64,000 nucleotides of DNA from Vesta saturnalis (Eukaryota > Arthropoda > Insecta > Coleoptera > Lampyridae), in assembly GCA_036346205.1 (NCBI GenBank), contig JARFJB010000390.1, positions 554,501 through 618,500 of the forward strand, read 5' to 3'. Under the pieces are notes generated by a model that was not told the origin of the DNA, made no database searches, and saw nothing but the letters and a program-made list of their open reading frames with translations. Positions 11,700 through 22,512 of the stretch are shown here, piece after piece (positions within the stretch are counted from its first letter, which is position 1; each line of letters starts with the position of its first letter). Both the position numbers and the translations under genes were made by a program.

Positions 11700-12300
11700 A
11701 AAATTGCAAATTAAATAATATCCCTTTGCAATTCATCTTCACCAAAATTTGGAAGAACACGATTTACACGCAAAGGTAACATTTTTGAATTTTTATCAAT
11801 AAATAAGCAAGAAGGTAAAGAATTTTTTCGATTGTTATTTGGAGCAACAAAACCAAATTTACAAAAATGGTATATTTAAAAAAACAGTGTTGGGCCTCCG
11901 GTAATTTCCAAGATTCTTGGCATTTTAACGTACATTGTGCGATTAACAATAACAAAAAATGCTCTTTATTTTTATGACGAGAACTTGAATGGCCAGAGAT
12001 TCAATTTTATTACCAACGACGTAGTTAGACCAGTTGTGACGCTTTAACAGAAAACAAATCAAACCGTGTGTGGTTTCAAAATGGTTGAGCTCTTCCTCAC
12101 AATACTCGCGTAAATCAGGAGGCATTGAACGGCATTTCTGAATATAGGTAGTTGGGAAATAATGGACCATTCCAATGGCCACCCCGGTCAGCAGATCACG
12201 CAACTCAATTTTTACACCTAGATGTAATTAAAAACAGAGTTTACCGAAGACCGATTACAACGAAAGTAAATATGTAACAAAGTAGTACTGATACAACTTC
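11700..12300 (+). pseudogene. DD41D-type Tc1/mariner transposase C remnant, heavily decayed
   Basis: Plus-strand fragments match transposase D in order: FTRKGNIF (about 11,765), DSWHFNVHCAINN (about 11,910-11,950), DENLNGQRFNF (about 11,975), VWFQNG then a stop then ALPHNTRV (second Asp region, Asp replaced by Asn, about 12,070-12,110), LGNNGPFQWPPRSAD (about 12,150-12,195) and VIKNRVYRRPITT (about 12,222-12,260). Stops and frame changes are frequent. The antisense open frame 11,943-12,203 is only a shadow. No terminal repeats were assigned. Confidence 0.75.
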
Positions 12301-12417
12301 CAAGAGACGTTGTAAGAAAAGCTACCTATCAAGAAATGCGCGTAGACGTCTGGAAAAATGATTCGAAGTAAACGGGCGACTTGTTCTCTTTTGTTTTCTA
12401 CTGTTGTGTATTAGTGC

Positions 12418-15161
12418 AGGGCTTTTCACGATGAGCGTTAATTAGACGTTTCTGACAAACCAGACAACGGATCAACCTGAAAATTTGACAGTGTGCATAA
12501 ATTAATATGATCTACACGCCTAAAATATTTTAGATGATGCGGCGTTGCAGCTTCTACTATAAGGTAGCGACTACTTTGATTTTTCAAATGGAACACCCTG
12601 TATGTAATATCATATTATGATTTCCTATTACTTTGTCAACAACTTCATGTACTATTTCCCTATACCTATCTACCGTTTAAGAGATATAAATTAATTTCGA
12701 TTTTTTTTTACAAAACACGCACGAAATGAAGTGGAGTGATACCATGAGGATCTTCACTTCGAGTCATATTTTTATTTGCCTCATACAGGGTCTTTAAAAA
12801 ATGCAGACACTTTGTTCACATGAAAAAAGAAGTAGAAGTCAATTTTTTCAAATGGAACACCCTGTATATTTACACATTTTGAGCTCTACATCCAATTTTA
12901 GATTGACTTTAACCAGATAATGCTATTTCGATTTCGAACCCTTTTCGAGATAAACTGTTTCAAACAGAAACTGACGTGGTTTCCTTGTATTCATCACTTA
13001 TTTTTGAAATTTAACAGATTCCGTTCGATGTTCCTTCATCAGTCACAGATAATACAATGAATTAATAATTATTAAAATACTCTTCAACCATCAAATGAAA
13101 CTTCTCCTCAAACAATAGTTTTATTAACGCTGACACACGAACTGAAAATAATTTCATGAATTAGTAAGTTAATTCAATTATCAGTGTATTTCAGAATATG
13201 TTCGAACACATCTCTACCTCTCTTAAACAAACATGTAATCTCTTCAAAAGATTTTCATGTGTAGCGCTTCTGATTTAAGTCTGAGTTAAACTATTGAAAG
13301 TAGTTCTAACTCTCGATTTCATTCTTCCATTGTTGTTACTGGGTTGGAGTAAACCATATTTTTAATTAAACCCCACACAAAATAATCTATTGGATTGCCA
13401 TCTGGTGTTCTAGGAGGCCAACGAAAAGGTCCATTATTACCAATCCATCTGTCTTCGAAGATTTCAGTTAAAGCTTCGCCTACTGAACGAGAATTATGGG
13501 GTGGAGCACCATCCATTTGGTACCATACACGTTCTCTTCCTGGCCTATTATTTAAAATCATTTGAATTCCATTTCTGAGTAAATCTTCATATTGTGTTGC
13601 ATTCAAATTATCATCGTAAAACTCGATATAAAAAATTGACTCATTCTTTATGGCACAAAATACATTAAATTGCCATCTTGCTTGAAAACCCCTTTGTCGA
13701 ACGACATGAGGATTTTCTGGCGCCCAATAATGACTGTTGTGTCTGTTGAAAATTCGATTTTTTGTAAACTTGGCCTCATCTGTCCATATGATATTGTCAA
13801 GGAAATGTTCATCTTCTTGAGTCTCGACAAGTAACCATTCCAAGAATTCCACTTTACGAGGCAAATCAGTCTCTTTCAAATGTTGGACACAGTAGAATTT
13901 ATAGGGATGCCATTTGTGCTTATTAAGAATGCGATAAATTGTCACGTAGGGTATATCTATCTCCCTTTCAGCCTCGTGTAGAGAATCATTTGGAAATGCA
14001 TTAAAAAATCCCAAAACTGTTATGCAATTGTCATCATCATCCACTTCACGCTTTTTACGAATGATTTTTGGACAAAAGATTCCATTCAACCTATAGTTTT
14101 GTAGTAGTCGATTTATCACATTATTATTCGGCTTCGGAAGTTGTGGATATCTTTCATGAATACTGGCATGTTCTACTTGAATTTATTGCACTCACCATGA
14201 ATAATTAATAAATTCAAGAAATCTTCATTACTGTAACCTAATTTGACATTTTCTATTATAATTAGTATCACCATCAGTCAAAACCACCAACGAAAGTTTG
14301 ACGTTTCAAAATTGGATCATTTATTTTTCCAAAGCACACTATTAAAAAGTATTAATTTGCAATGTTGTACGGTAGAGATACTCAATACCTCAATGCATAC
14401 AAATTGTAACTTTTTCTAAGGTACATATCAATTTCGCATTGACTGATTTGAGACTGTTGAAAAACTAAATCGAAAAGAAATTGTATTACGTAGTATAAAA
14501 TAGATGTTAAACCTCAAAAATAAGTGATGAATACAAGGAAACCATGTCAGTTTCTGTTTGAAACAGTTTATCTCGAAAACGGTTCGAAATCAAAATAGCA
14601 TTATCTGATTAAAGTCAATTTAAAATTAGATATAGAGCTCAAAAATGTGTAAATATACAGGGTGTTCCATTTGAAAAAATTGACTTCCACTCATTTTTTC
14701 ATGTGAACAAAGTATCTGCATTTTTTAAAGACCCTGTATGAGGCAAATAAAAATATGACTCGAAGTGAAGATCCTCATGGTATCACTCCACTCCATTTCG
14801 AATTTTATCGTCTTAGTACCTGAGAGTTCAAGATTATTAGCGTTTATAAAAGTACATGTTTTGTTAAAAAAAAATTCGAAATTAATTTATATCTCTTAAA
14901 CGGTAATAGATAGGTATAGGGAAATAGTACATGAAGTTGTTGACAAAGTAATAGGAAATCATAATATGATATTATATACAGGGTGTTCCATTTGAAAAAT
15001 CAAAATAGTCGCTACTTTATAGTAGAATCGGCAACGTCGCATCGTCTAAAATATTTTAGGCGTGTAGATCATATTAATTTATGCATACTGTCAAATGTTC
15101 AGGTTGATCCGTTATCTGGTTTGCCAGAAACGTCTAATTAACGCTCATCGTGAAAAGCCCT
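12418..15161 (-). mobile_element. Tc1/mariner-type transposon D with about 600-bp terminal inverted repeats
   Basis: The left arm 12,418-13,017 and right arm 14,512-15,161 are inverted copies, alike almost throughout; the right arm carries about 60 extra bases near 14,800-14,860. Outer ends read AGGGCTTTTCACGATGAGCG on both sides, flanked on the right by TATATA. Inside each arm CAGGGTGTTCCATTTGAA or the variant ACACCCTGTATGT/ACACCCTGTATAT recurs twice, plus CAGGGTC once. A nearly complete transposase frame lies between the arms on the minus strand. The left target dinucleotide is not TA, so a clean TA duplication could not be confirmed. Confidence 0.88.
13191..14249 (-). pseudogene. DD41D Tc1/mariner transposase D, nearly intact
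   Basis: One frame is open from 14,119 to 13,319 (266 aa) and holds the entire DDE domain. An HTH-type segment (IPYVTIYRILNKHKWHPY) is followed by WTDEAKFTKNRIFN (first Asp), AIKNESIFYIEFYDDNLN, YQMDGAPPHNSRS (second Asp) and TPDGNPIDYFVWGL (third Asp), with 41 residues between the last two. Upstream another frame gives GYSNEDFLNLLIIHGECN (about 14,240-14,185) and, after a one-base shift, HASIHERYPQLPKPNN joins the main frame; ATG at 14,249 is the likely original start, but its own frame stops at once. After 13,319 a shift continues as MKSRVRTTFNSLTQ and ends at 13,191 beyond one more stop. TPDGNPID replaces the usual SPDLTPxD. The DDE core is intact although the ends are broken. Confidence 0.9.
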
Positions 15162-15827
15162 ATATATTTTTTCACTTTTTTGTATTCTTATTTGGTTATT
15201 AGTTCTTAGTAATTATATTTCCATTTGTAGTAACTTAATAATTACAAATCATACTGTAGTAATTTACACGGCAATCTTAGATGAAATAGTATGAAATTAC
15301 ATCTTCTTTAATGATGGCTTTCTCAGTAAAGGACAGGTCTCTAAAACTTTAGAGAAAATTTTAATATGTGTAACGTTAGCAGGGGTATCATTTAGAAAAT
15401 CGAGATTTCATAATTTTATTTTCGCACACTTTGCGCGTAATTTTGAAGACTCTGTAGCTATTTTGAGAACATTGAACTTTCGTATGAAATTTTTTTTTTT
15501 TGTAAATTATTACTGGAATATATTTTCAAATATTAATCGAATGGGGTTTAAACTGCGATATTCCAAAGAAAACTTTTTTGAAAAAATGGAAATAAGGAAA
15601 AAAACGATTAATGCAGGTATAGGGAATGCTAATGAATATTGTCGTCTAATTGATCAGAGAATTCAAAATTAAAAAATAACGAAATTCTGGCAAACTTCCG
15701 GGTGAACTGAAAGTTCAATAAACACGAATGAATATGAATCCAAAATTTTGGAAACCATATGTTTATTAATACGCCATAAACATCGAATGCGAGCTTGGGT
15801 CGTGGACACTGTGAAAACTTAATAACC
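15162..15827. other. Unassigned AT-rich DNA
   Basis: No coding or RNA gene recognised. The open frame 15,463-15,672 is low-complexity and shows no motif. Confidence 0.4.
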
Positions 15828-16195
15828 TGAGTAACAGAATTGAATTGAAATGTTGCTAATTGACTTTTTTAATTTGGATACTCTAATTTTTCATTGCATA
15901 CTGTATCTAATGTTGTGTATATTTTAACGTTTATCAAAACTAAATGTTACAAGGACAAAGTGAAAATGACATAATCATTCAAATCTAATTTGTTGCTTAC
16001 GTAGGTATTGTTTTTGCTCTTTGTTTTGAATTTTTATTTAAATTGGTGACTGCCGGAAGATGTTATTTTCATTAATTAATTTTTTACAATTTTTGAGTAA
16101 TTATGCTTATTTCAAAAAGGCTTCTATTCGTATTTATAAACAAAAATTAAAACTACAAGTTCGGTTGAGGATTTATATAGATTTTTGTAATTTTA
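15828..16195 (+). repeat. Background repeat part 1, copy 2
   Basis: Direct counterpart of 2,247-2,640, with GTAACAGAATTGAATTGAA and ACAAGGACAAAGTGAAAATG in the same order. It is followed by sequence leading into part 2 (from about 16,340), interrupted there by the piggyBac element. Confidence 0.75.
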
Positions 16196-16412
16196 AAGTC
16201 AAGTATAATCCTTTGTGATTTAAAATGATTCAGGAGATTTAAAAGAATTAAGGGATTTAGTATGACTTTAAACGATTGAAGAGATCTAAGATGATTTTAA
16301 AAGCAATGTAAGCATTTCGAACTATTCAAAGTGTGCCATGATTATTTGACGTGATCGCATATCATAATATATTATCTTAAGAGTTGTAATTAGTTATCGA
16401 GTGTTATTTTAA

Positions 16413-18989
16413 CCCTTTCAGTCACGCTTATACTTGTTGAAAAAAAAATGTGTACAATGGTTAATTGGTACCTTAGTAACATTTCAAAAGTTGAATTAAA
16501 TTGGTATCCCCTCCCCATTATGTTTTGCAGCATGTCCCTTGGGAGGGACAAGGTGACTAGGTGGAGTAAAATACTTTTATACACCAAAGAAAAATTTATT
16601 AAGTAATAATGGAACATTGTTTTATAAAACTAAAATAAAATAAAATTAAAAAAAAAAGTAAACAATTAGAATATTCACTGTCTTATTTTTTGGTGTGAAA
16701 TTCCAGAAAACTATTTCTGTTCTTCATAACGCACAAATGCACCTTACATTTAGAGCAGAAAATGTGAGTCTTCAGCTTACAGTTCTCCATCTTGCAGCGG
16801 GAATTATCTGGTTTATTATCATATTCTGGAAAATGATTGTAACCATCATACCTAGATACTGTATGTGGTCTTATCTCGTGGAACTTCTTTTCGGACGAAA
16901 CAGTTGGCAAATTATCGCTCGTTTAGGAGGAGCTTTGTATAGAATAAGATGTTCAGCAAGTTCTTGTCGAAAAGCGAGCAAATCCAATATATTTTTCTTT
17001 TGAACCCCAAGTGTTGTAGCCCTGTTTTTATATTCAATCCAATAATTTACTAATGCAAGGTCAATCGCATGCGTGATCATTCTAACTGTCCATTTCCTGG
17101 ATCTGACATAAGAACGATAGATACTCAACAGGAAATCTAACTTATCTACTCCGCCCATGTTACTGTTGTAGTATTTAATTGCTTCTGGTCTTATGACGTC
17201 CACGTAACATTTTTTTTTCTTATCCCACCGTCTACAATTATCAGTTGTACCGATACCTACGAAGTTGGAGGCTGTCGTTATCGCCTTGTTATCGTACCAT
17301 TTAGTTACAACTATTCCATCTTTGCTGAGAGTGATCGCTGAAGACTCCCACCCTGATTTCTTCATTTCCTTATCTGTAGGTAATTTTGGTTGAAAAAAGC
17401 GATTCAGTCTGGCTGTCCCAACTGCATATATGAGTTTTGATTGCAGAAATTGAAAAAGGTGATATGTACTAAAATAATTATCAAAAAATAATCCATGATT
17501 GCTTTCTCGTATTCTATCAGAAAGTTGCATGACTACTCCAGCTCCAAAACCAAAATTGCTATATATTAGATTTATTTCCGTAGTGGATCCCTGATAAATT
17601 ATAAAGTCATAAATGAGACCACTTTGTCCCGCTATACACCAAAATCTTTACGCCCCATTTCTTGGGTTTGTTACTGACATATTGCTTTATGTTCAGGCGG
17701 CCTTTGAAAGGTACCATTTGCTCATCAGCACAAAGGGTAATTCAAAACATCGTTGTCTTATTGAGTCATACAACCTACGTACCTTCCATAAACGGTCTTT
17801 ATTTTCGTCTTCACGTGAAGTAACGTCAACTAAATGAATGGTTTGACGCAATTTGCTGAATCTATTAAAAGCCATGTTATCTTTCACCAAAGAAATTCCA
17901 ATCGATGAATTTCAGTACATTCTTACACGAGGAAATTGTAAATTTCCCATTATAATGTGGATACCGAAAAATTTTTTTATTTCTTGGTCCGTTGTTGGAG
18001 TGAATCTAGCCACTGTCTTTTGAGTGGCATGTCGATTTGTCATTTCTGCCATTTCTTTAAAAATTTGATCAGGAATGTATTTTTTTTTAAATTCTATTGG
18101 TGGTGGTAAATCTATCACATCTGAAGGGTCTTGGTAGTGCCAAACAATTAGTTTCGTTTCATACTGTATGCCATCTATCCATTTTACTTTATTTTTCACG
18201 GTTAATTCTTCTTTCAATTGCTTATCTGCTTTATTGTTATCATTCGACGTATTTTCTTCTAAATTTTGCACAATATCATTGTCCTCCTCATCTTGTATAT
18301 GCGGTTCTTCCGCTTCCTCGACATCTTCATCGGTTGAAATACTATTTAAATAAATGGCTTCCTCATCTTCAGCAGCTTGCAGCGATTCTTCGTTCCATCC
18401 ATCGTCTTCATCATTAGCTAAGAAAGGAACGTCCGAGTCATCACCATTTTCTAAAATTTCAAACAGTTCTTCATCTGTTAGAAATCTTCGCGACATGATC
18501 TGTAGAGTAAGCCATATATCAACGTTATGCACGTAAAAAAAGTTGCAAAAGGAATGCAATACTTATTCGTAAAACATGGAATTTAGGTCCACGCAGTACA
18601 TGTTTGTCCCTTTCAAGGGACATTAAATTAGGGCCCTTATTTCTCCTCTATACGATAATAAACCGAAAAGTTTTATATTTAGGTATGAAGTATAATTGCT
18701 TTACTTACCACTAATCACTATAGTTCACTTATGTTTATAAAATTAACAATGTTACCATTCACTAAACAACGTAAACAATTGCACGTGTGACACTATGATA
18801 AATTCAGGTAGACTGTAATATCGGTAAAAATTTTCCTACTTAAAAGTAGATGGCGCCAATATTCTTACTTAATGCATATGGTGTCCCTCCAGCAGGACAA
18901 GCTGACTTGAAACGCTAAATGAACTCCACAACCATATCTAGCCCAATATAAATTGATGTCCCTTATGCGGGACGCTGTGACTGAAAGGG
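16413..18989 (-). mobile_element. piggyBac-family DNA transposon (2,577 bp) with TTAA target duplication
   Basis: Both ends read CCCTTTCAGTCAC inward (13 bp perfect), flanked by TTAA at 16,409-16,412 and 18,990-18,993, which is the signature of piggyBac insertion. Subterminal palindromic motifs of the form TGTCCCTT/GGGACA occur at 16,533-16,553 and 18,605-18,622, with imperfect versions at 18,882-18,900 and 18,957-18,973. The transposase is on the minus strand. The undisturbed insertion site is visible at 8,232-8,410, confirming the boundaries. Confidence 0.95.
16683..18496 (-). pseudogene. piggyBac transposase, inactivated by one stop and several frameshifts
   Basis: Starts at ATG 18,496 (MSRRFLTDEELFEILEN, the usual acidic piggyBac N-terminus). 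The first frame runs to FPRVRMY and a TGA at 17,912 in place of the expected Trp, then continues in frame with NSSIGISLVKDNMAFNRF. A shift near 17,740 leads to CADEQMVPFKGRLN and KPKKWGVKILVYSGT. A second shift near 17,620 leads to GLIYDFIIYQGSTTE (first catalytic Asp) and then 17,530-16,871 with GLFFDNYFS (second Asp) and NMGGVDKLDFLLS (third Asp pair). A last shift near 16,900 gives the C-terminal cysteine-rich domain (KTHIFCSKCKVHLC, FLEFHTKK). Complete in extent but with at least four lesions. Confidence 0.93.
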
Positions 18990-19147
18990 TTAATCTGGAT
19001 ATGTTAAATCGTTCATTTTGTGTATTAATTGTGTGCCCATAACTTGGATTTATTTTTTATATCATTTTTAATCGATACAATATGGCATTTAAACATATTT
19101 ATGCAACAGGAGTTTACTAACCTTTGATATTTTATATTTTGCATATG

Positions 19148-19149
<2 letters not shown>

Positions 19150-19196
<47 letters not shown>
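19150..19196. repeat. (AT)n microsatellite
   Basis: Uninterrupted AT dinucleotides directly abutting element E. Continued TATATA follows the element on its right, so E appears to have inserted into this tract. Confidence 0.95.
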
Positions 19197-19199
<3 letters not shown>

Positions 19200-21024
19200 T
19201 GCTAGTCAAAAGTCCCCTCCCCCCCCTTGTATCTTTTGAACGATTTTACTTATACTAATGAAATTTGGAAGGTGAATATAAACGGATATAAGCTTCTCAA
19301 CTAGTCATGACAAGTAACCTAATAGTCATATATGACGTCACAGGGCCTTAGTGACCAATAATTTTAAATAGTACCTTATGGCAAGTGACATCTCGTTTGA
19401 AAGGTATTAAAATTACCTATTCAGTAATACTAATTTTGTTAGGGTTTAGGTTGATTTTGATAGAAAAATTAAATAAATACTAAAATTATAGTTTGGCATT
19501 TAATTAATCAAGATTGTAAAGTCTGCCTCTGGTTAATTGTCAAAAAAGTTGACGTTTTTAATTCTCTCGTTGTTTTTACTTTGATACGTTTTTATACCTT
19601 GACTATTCAGTTTAATTATTCTTTAACGCGAGGTTTAAGTGTCTACATAGACAAAATGGTACGTACGGTAGCCGACAAAGTAGCAGCTATCTTAATAATT
19701 GGTGAATGTAGAAACAATTTCCATGCAGCGGAACGTCTTTTTAATGAGAGGTTCCCCGGTCGCCCTATATCGAGAACTTATTTGAGGGAACTGCTTCAGA
19801 AGTTTGAAGCAACCGGTAGTGTTCAAGATGTCAAACGATCTGGTCAACCAACAATTAGTGACGACAAAAAAATCGACATAATTGCAGAAATGGTAGTACA
19901 TCCTACTTCTTCTACAGCCCAAATTGCGTCTATCTGTGAAGTCAGTCAAAAGACAGTACATAGGGTGTTGCCTAAAAACAAATTTCATCCATACAAATTA
20001 AAAATGGTGCACTAACTTTCAGATGATGACCCCGACCGAAGATTAGAATTCTGAGAAAATATGTCCAATCAAATTATCCAACACCCAGACTACATAAAAT
20101 CAATTTGTTTTAGTGACGAAAGTACTTTCTTCCTCAATGGAAACGTTAACACACAAAATGTGAGATATTGGAGTGACACAAACCCTCAAATCTTTCGTGA
20201 AAAACATACTCAATTTCTAGAAACCACATAGTTGGACCTGTTTTTCTCAATGCTAACTTAACCGGTGAAGTGTATCTGGAGATGTTACAAAACGCAATTG
20301 AATCGTTAATTCTTGAAATTTTGGAAGATAATCTAGATGAATTCGGCAACTTGGAAATAACGTTCCAAACAGATGGTGCTCCTGCACACTATTATGGTGC
20401 AGTAAGACGTTACTTGAATGAAGAATATCGTGGCAGATGGATTGGCCGACGAGGTCCGATAGAATGGCCAGCTCGGTCACCAGACCTGACACCATTAGAT
20501 TTTTTTCTGTGGGGGTACTTAAAATCTAAGGTTTACGCTACAGCACCTGGAAGTATGCACATTTTGAAACAAAGAATTGTTGAAGAATGTAGAGCAATTT
20601 CCGCAGACACATTTGAACTAGTACGACAAGAGTTTAGCAATAGGATGCATTACTGTCAGGAATTAAGTGGAGCACATTTCCAACATTTACTGTAAGAATT
20701 GGTCCTTGAATCTTGATTAATTAAATGCCAAACAGTAATTTTAGTATTTATTTAATTTTTCTATCAAAATCAACCTAAACCCTAACAAAATTAGTATTAC
20801 TGAACAGGTAATTTTAATACCTTTCAAACGAGATGTCACTTGCACTAAGGTACTATTTAAAATTATTGGTCACTGTGGCCCTGTGACGTCATATATGGCT
20901 ATTACGTCACTTGTCATGACTAGTTGAGAAGCTTGTATCCGTTCATATTCACCCTCCAAATTTCATTAGTATAATTAAAACTGTTCAAAAGATACAAGGG
21001 GGAGGGGACGTTTGACTAGCACTG
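19197..21024 (+). mobile_element. Tc1/mariner-type transposon E with about 315-bp terminal inverted repeats
   Basis: Inverted arms 19,197-19,515 and 20,711-21,024 match closely along their length, starting CAGTGCTAGTCAAAAGTCCC on the left and ending GGGGACGTTTGACTAGCACTG on the right (written here as it appears on the plus strand, with a small difference). The flanks are TA dinucleotides on both sides; the precise TA duplication is masked by the microsatellite. The transposase is on the plus strand between the arms. The full length is present, so this is a complete but dead copy. Confidence 0.93.
19656..20695 (+). pseudogene. DD41D Tc1/mariner transposase E, two stops and one internal deletion
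   Basis: ATG at 19,656 opens a DUF4817-like N-terminal helix-turn-helix (MVRTVADKVAAILIIGE, FPGRPISRTYLRELLQKF), then a second one (STAQIASICEVSQKTVHRVL) and KFHPYKLKMVH. TAA at 20,013 and TGA at 20,054 interrupt the linker. The DDE domain follows: FSDESTFFLNG (first Asp), a short out-of-frame deletion near 20,217 that removes the segment expected between THTQ and VGPVFLNANL, then QTDGAPAHYYGAV (second Asp) and SPDLTPLDFFLWGYLK (third), 41 residues apart. The protein ends FQHLL at 20,695. About 345 aa if unbroken, normal for the family. Confidence 0.93.
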
Positions 21025-21031
21025 TATATAT

Positions 21032-21160
21032 ATTAGTATTAGTATTAGTATTAGTATTAGTATTAGTATTAGTATTAGTATTAGTATTAGTATTAGTATT
21101 AGTATTAGTATTAGTATTAGTATTAGTATTAGTATTAGTATTAGTATTAGTATTAGTATT
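21032..21160. repeat. Hexanucleotide array (TTAGTA)n, about 21 units
   Basis: Near-perfect tandem hexamer between element E and the SINE-like unit. It differs from the insect telomere repeat TTAGG. It may be the expanded 3' tail of the SINE that lies on the minus strand just to the right. The long open frames here are only repeat translation. Confidence 0.95.
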
Positions 21161-21283
21161 CACGACTTTTTATAAATATAAAATAAAAAATTTTATATAC
21201 ATAAATTGATTCCTCCGAATGGGATTCGAACCCATTTCCCTCATTGTCTGGACTAGTGCTCTACCAACTCAGCTACAGGGGTT
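21161..21283 (-). repeat. tRNA-derived SINE or tRNA pseudogene
   Basis: On the minus strand, TAGCTGAGTTGG (21,275-21,264) is a perfect pol III A box and GGTTCGAATCC (21,232-21,222) a perfect B box. The T-arm stem ATGGG/CCCAT is perfect. However the acceptor stem (ACCCCTG against TCGGAGG) has three mismatches and the anticodon stem-loop is poor, with C at the usual U33. It is therefore unlikely to be a working tRNA gene. About 50 bases of AT-rich body follow, then the hexamer array, which fits a SINE with a simple-repeat tail. Confidence 0.75.
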
Positions 21284-21376
21284 ATTCTATTCGATAGAAA
21301 CTTAATATGTAATATGTAATAATAATTTGTTAACAACAGGATATTGTATTAACTTACATGGCGACCGTTACTATGT

Positions 21377-21379
<3 letters not shown>

Positions 21380-21412
<33 letters not shown>
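21380..21412. repeat. (AT)n microsatellite
   Basis: Short uninterrupted AT tract followed by ACACAGAG. Confidence 0.9.
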
Positions 21413-21418
<6 letters not shown>

Positions 21419-21609
21419 TAGTGAGGAAAAAATATAGAAATCTTGAATTATCTGGTGAAATAAACATCGGAATTGAAAAACGAGAAAGTACATGTCTGAA
21501 ATTTTTAAAAAAGCTATCACACAACATGAAACGCGAGGGTGACTAGAGAGAATTCTGAAATCGTAAATGGAAAACTCCATTTTCATTACAACTCGCTTGC
21601 ATAAGCGAG

Positions 21610-22512
21610 GAACTAAACAAATGTTTTTTGTTTCCTGCGGGTAACGTCCTTGGGGCTTCTACAATATATTTCGACATTAGCCGTGTAGAAGAGTTCGGCG
21701 TCAACTAATGCGTATATTTTTATGCCGTACCGACTAGGCTTTTTGGCATGTAAACCCTAAAGCCACACCTTCCCCTAAAAGCCAGCAGTTTTTCATCTAT
21801 TGTACTTGAGCCGGAAAGAGAAAAGAGTTTTGGTAAATTGTTGTTGAAGGTATCGAAAACGACTCGAATCGCTGATATTTAAAAAAATTTTGACGTTATG
21901 CATCGTCAAAACGTAACTGTCTCAGCAAGAATTTAAATCGGGCGAGGGACATTGTCAGTCTGTAAATGCCAACTGACATCATCTGTTCTGAATAAATCTT
22001 CCGCATTTCTGATATTATTTTTAGGTACTGCGCCAATGTAGAGAACTCCGATGAGAGCTTCTATTTCATAAACAAGTCCTGTTGCTGGGATTTGCAGTCA
22101 GTTTGGTATGGATGTTGGTGCTATCAACTATAATTTGCAATATATATTCTGTAAAAATGAGACTCCAAATTTCAATAGGCTCATTTTTATTGCGAGGCTC
22201 GCGCCTTTTGCAGATGGTAAACTGAACACGCGTTCATATTCTAAGATTTTTATCATAATGCTTTTTCTTTCTCGTTTTTCTATCCTTACCAATAAAACAG
22301 GGTACTCTAAACACACGTTCCGCATGTTCATCGTATAAAGGCTTATCTTCATTCTCAATTTCTTGTTCTGTGTCTGCGTTATGGTGCTGTGTTCCAATAG
22401 TATCACTTTCCAAACTTCCATATAATTCATTTGGATCGATTTCTACTTCAGACTCGTTCAAAAATTCGTCTACAAATGCTTGTATTTGTTGTTGTTCCTT
22501 TTCGTAACTCAT
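21610..22512 (-). pseudogene. piggyBac transposase, second subfamily, N-terminal half
   Basis: Starts MSYEKEQQQIQAFVDEFL at 22,512 with an acidic N-terminus, then KDRKTRKKKHYDKN. After a gap come LYIGAVPKNNIRNAEDLF (about 22,040), MSLARFKFLLRQLRFDDA then a stop and RQNFFKYQRFES (about 21,930-21,850), and STIDEKLLAFRGRCGFRVYM (about 21,800) followed, after another frame change, by the remains of the first catalytic Asp region near 21,690 and YCRSPKDVTRR. The second and third catalytic Asp regions and the cysteine-rich tail are absent. Several stops; not functional. Confidence 0.85.

Larger units (their letters stand above)
16340..19150 (+). repeat. Background repeat part 2, copy 2, split by piggyBac insertion
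   Basis: The halves 16,340-16,412 and 18,990-19,150 rejoin into the arrangement seen unbroken at 8,232-8,410: ATTATCTTAAGAGTTGTAAT, GTTATTTTAA, then GGATATGTTAAATCG and GAGTTTACTAACC. Confidence 0.75.

Noticed and set aside
18097..18536. Ser-rich plus-strand open frames
   Set aside because: Antisense of the acidic N-terminus of the piggyBac transposase.
21032..21160. Telomeric repeat tract
   Set aside because: The unit is TTAGTA, not the insect TTAGG, and the array is short and interstitial.
20975..21209. Asn-Thr and Leu-Val repeat frames on both strands
   Set aside because: Translation of the hexanucleotide array.
21211..21283. Functional tRNA gene on the minus strand
   Set aside because: A and B boxes are perfect, but the acceptor stem has three mismatches, the anticodon loop lacks U33 and the anticodon stem pairs poorly.
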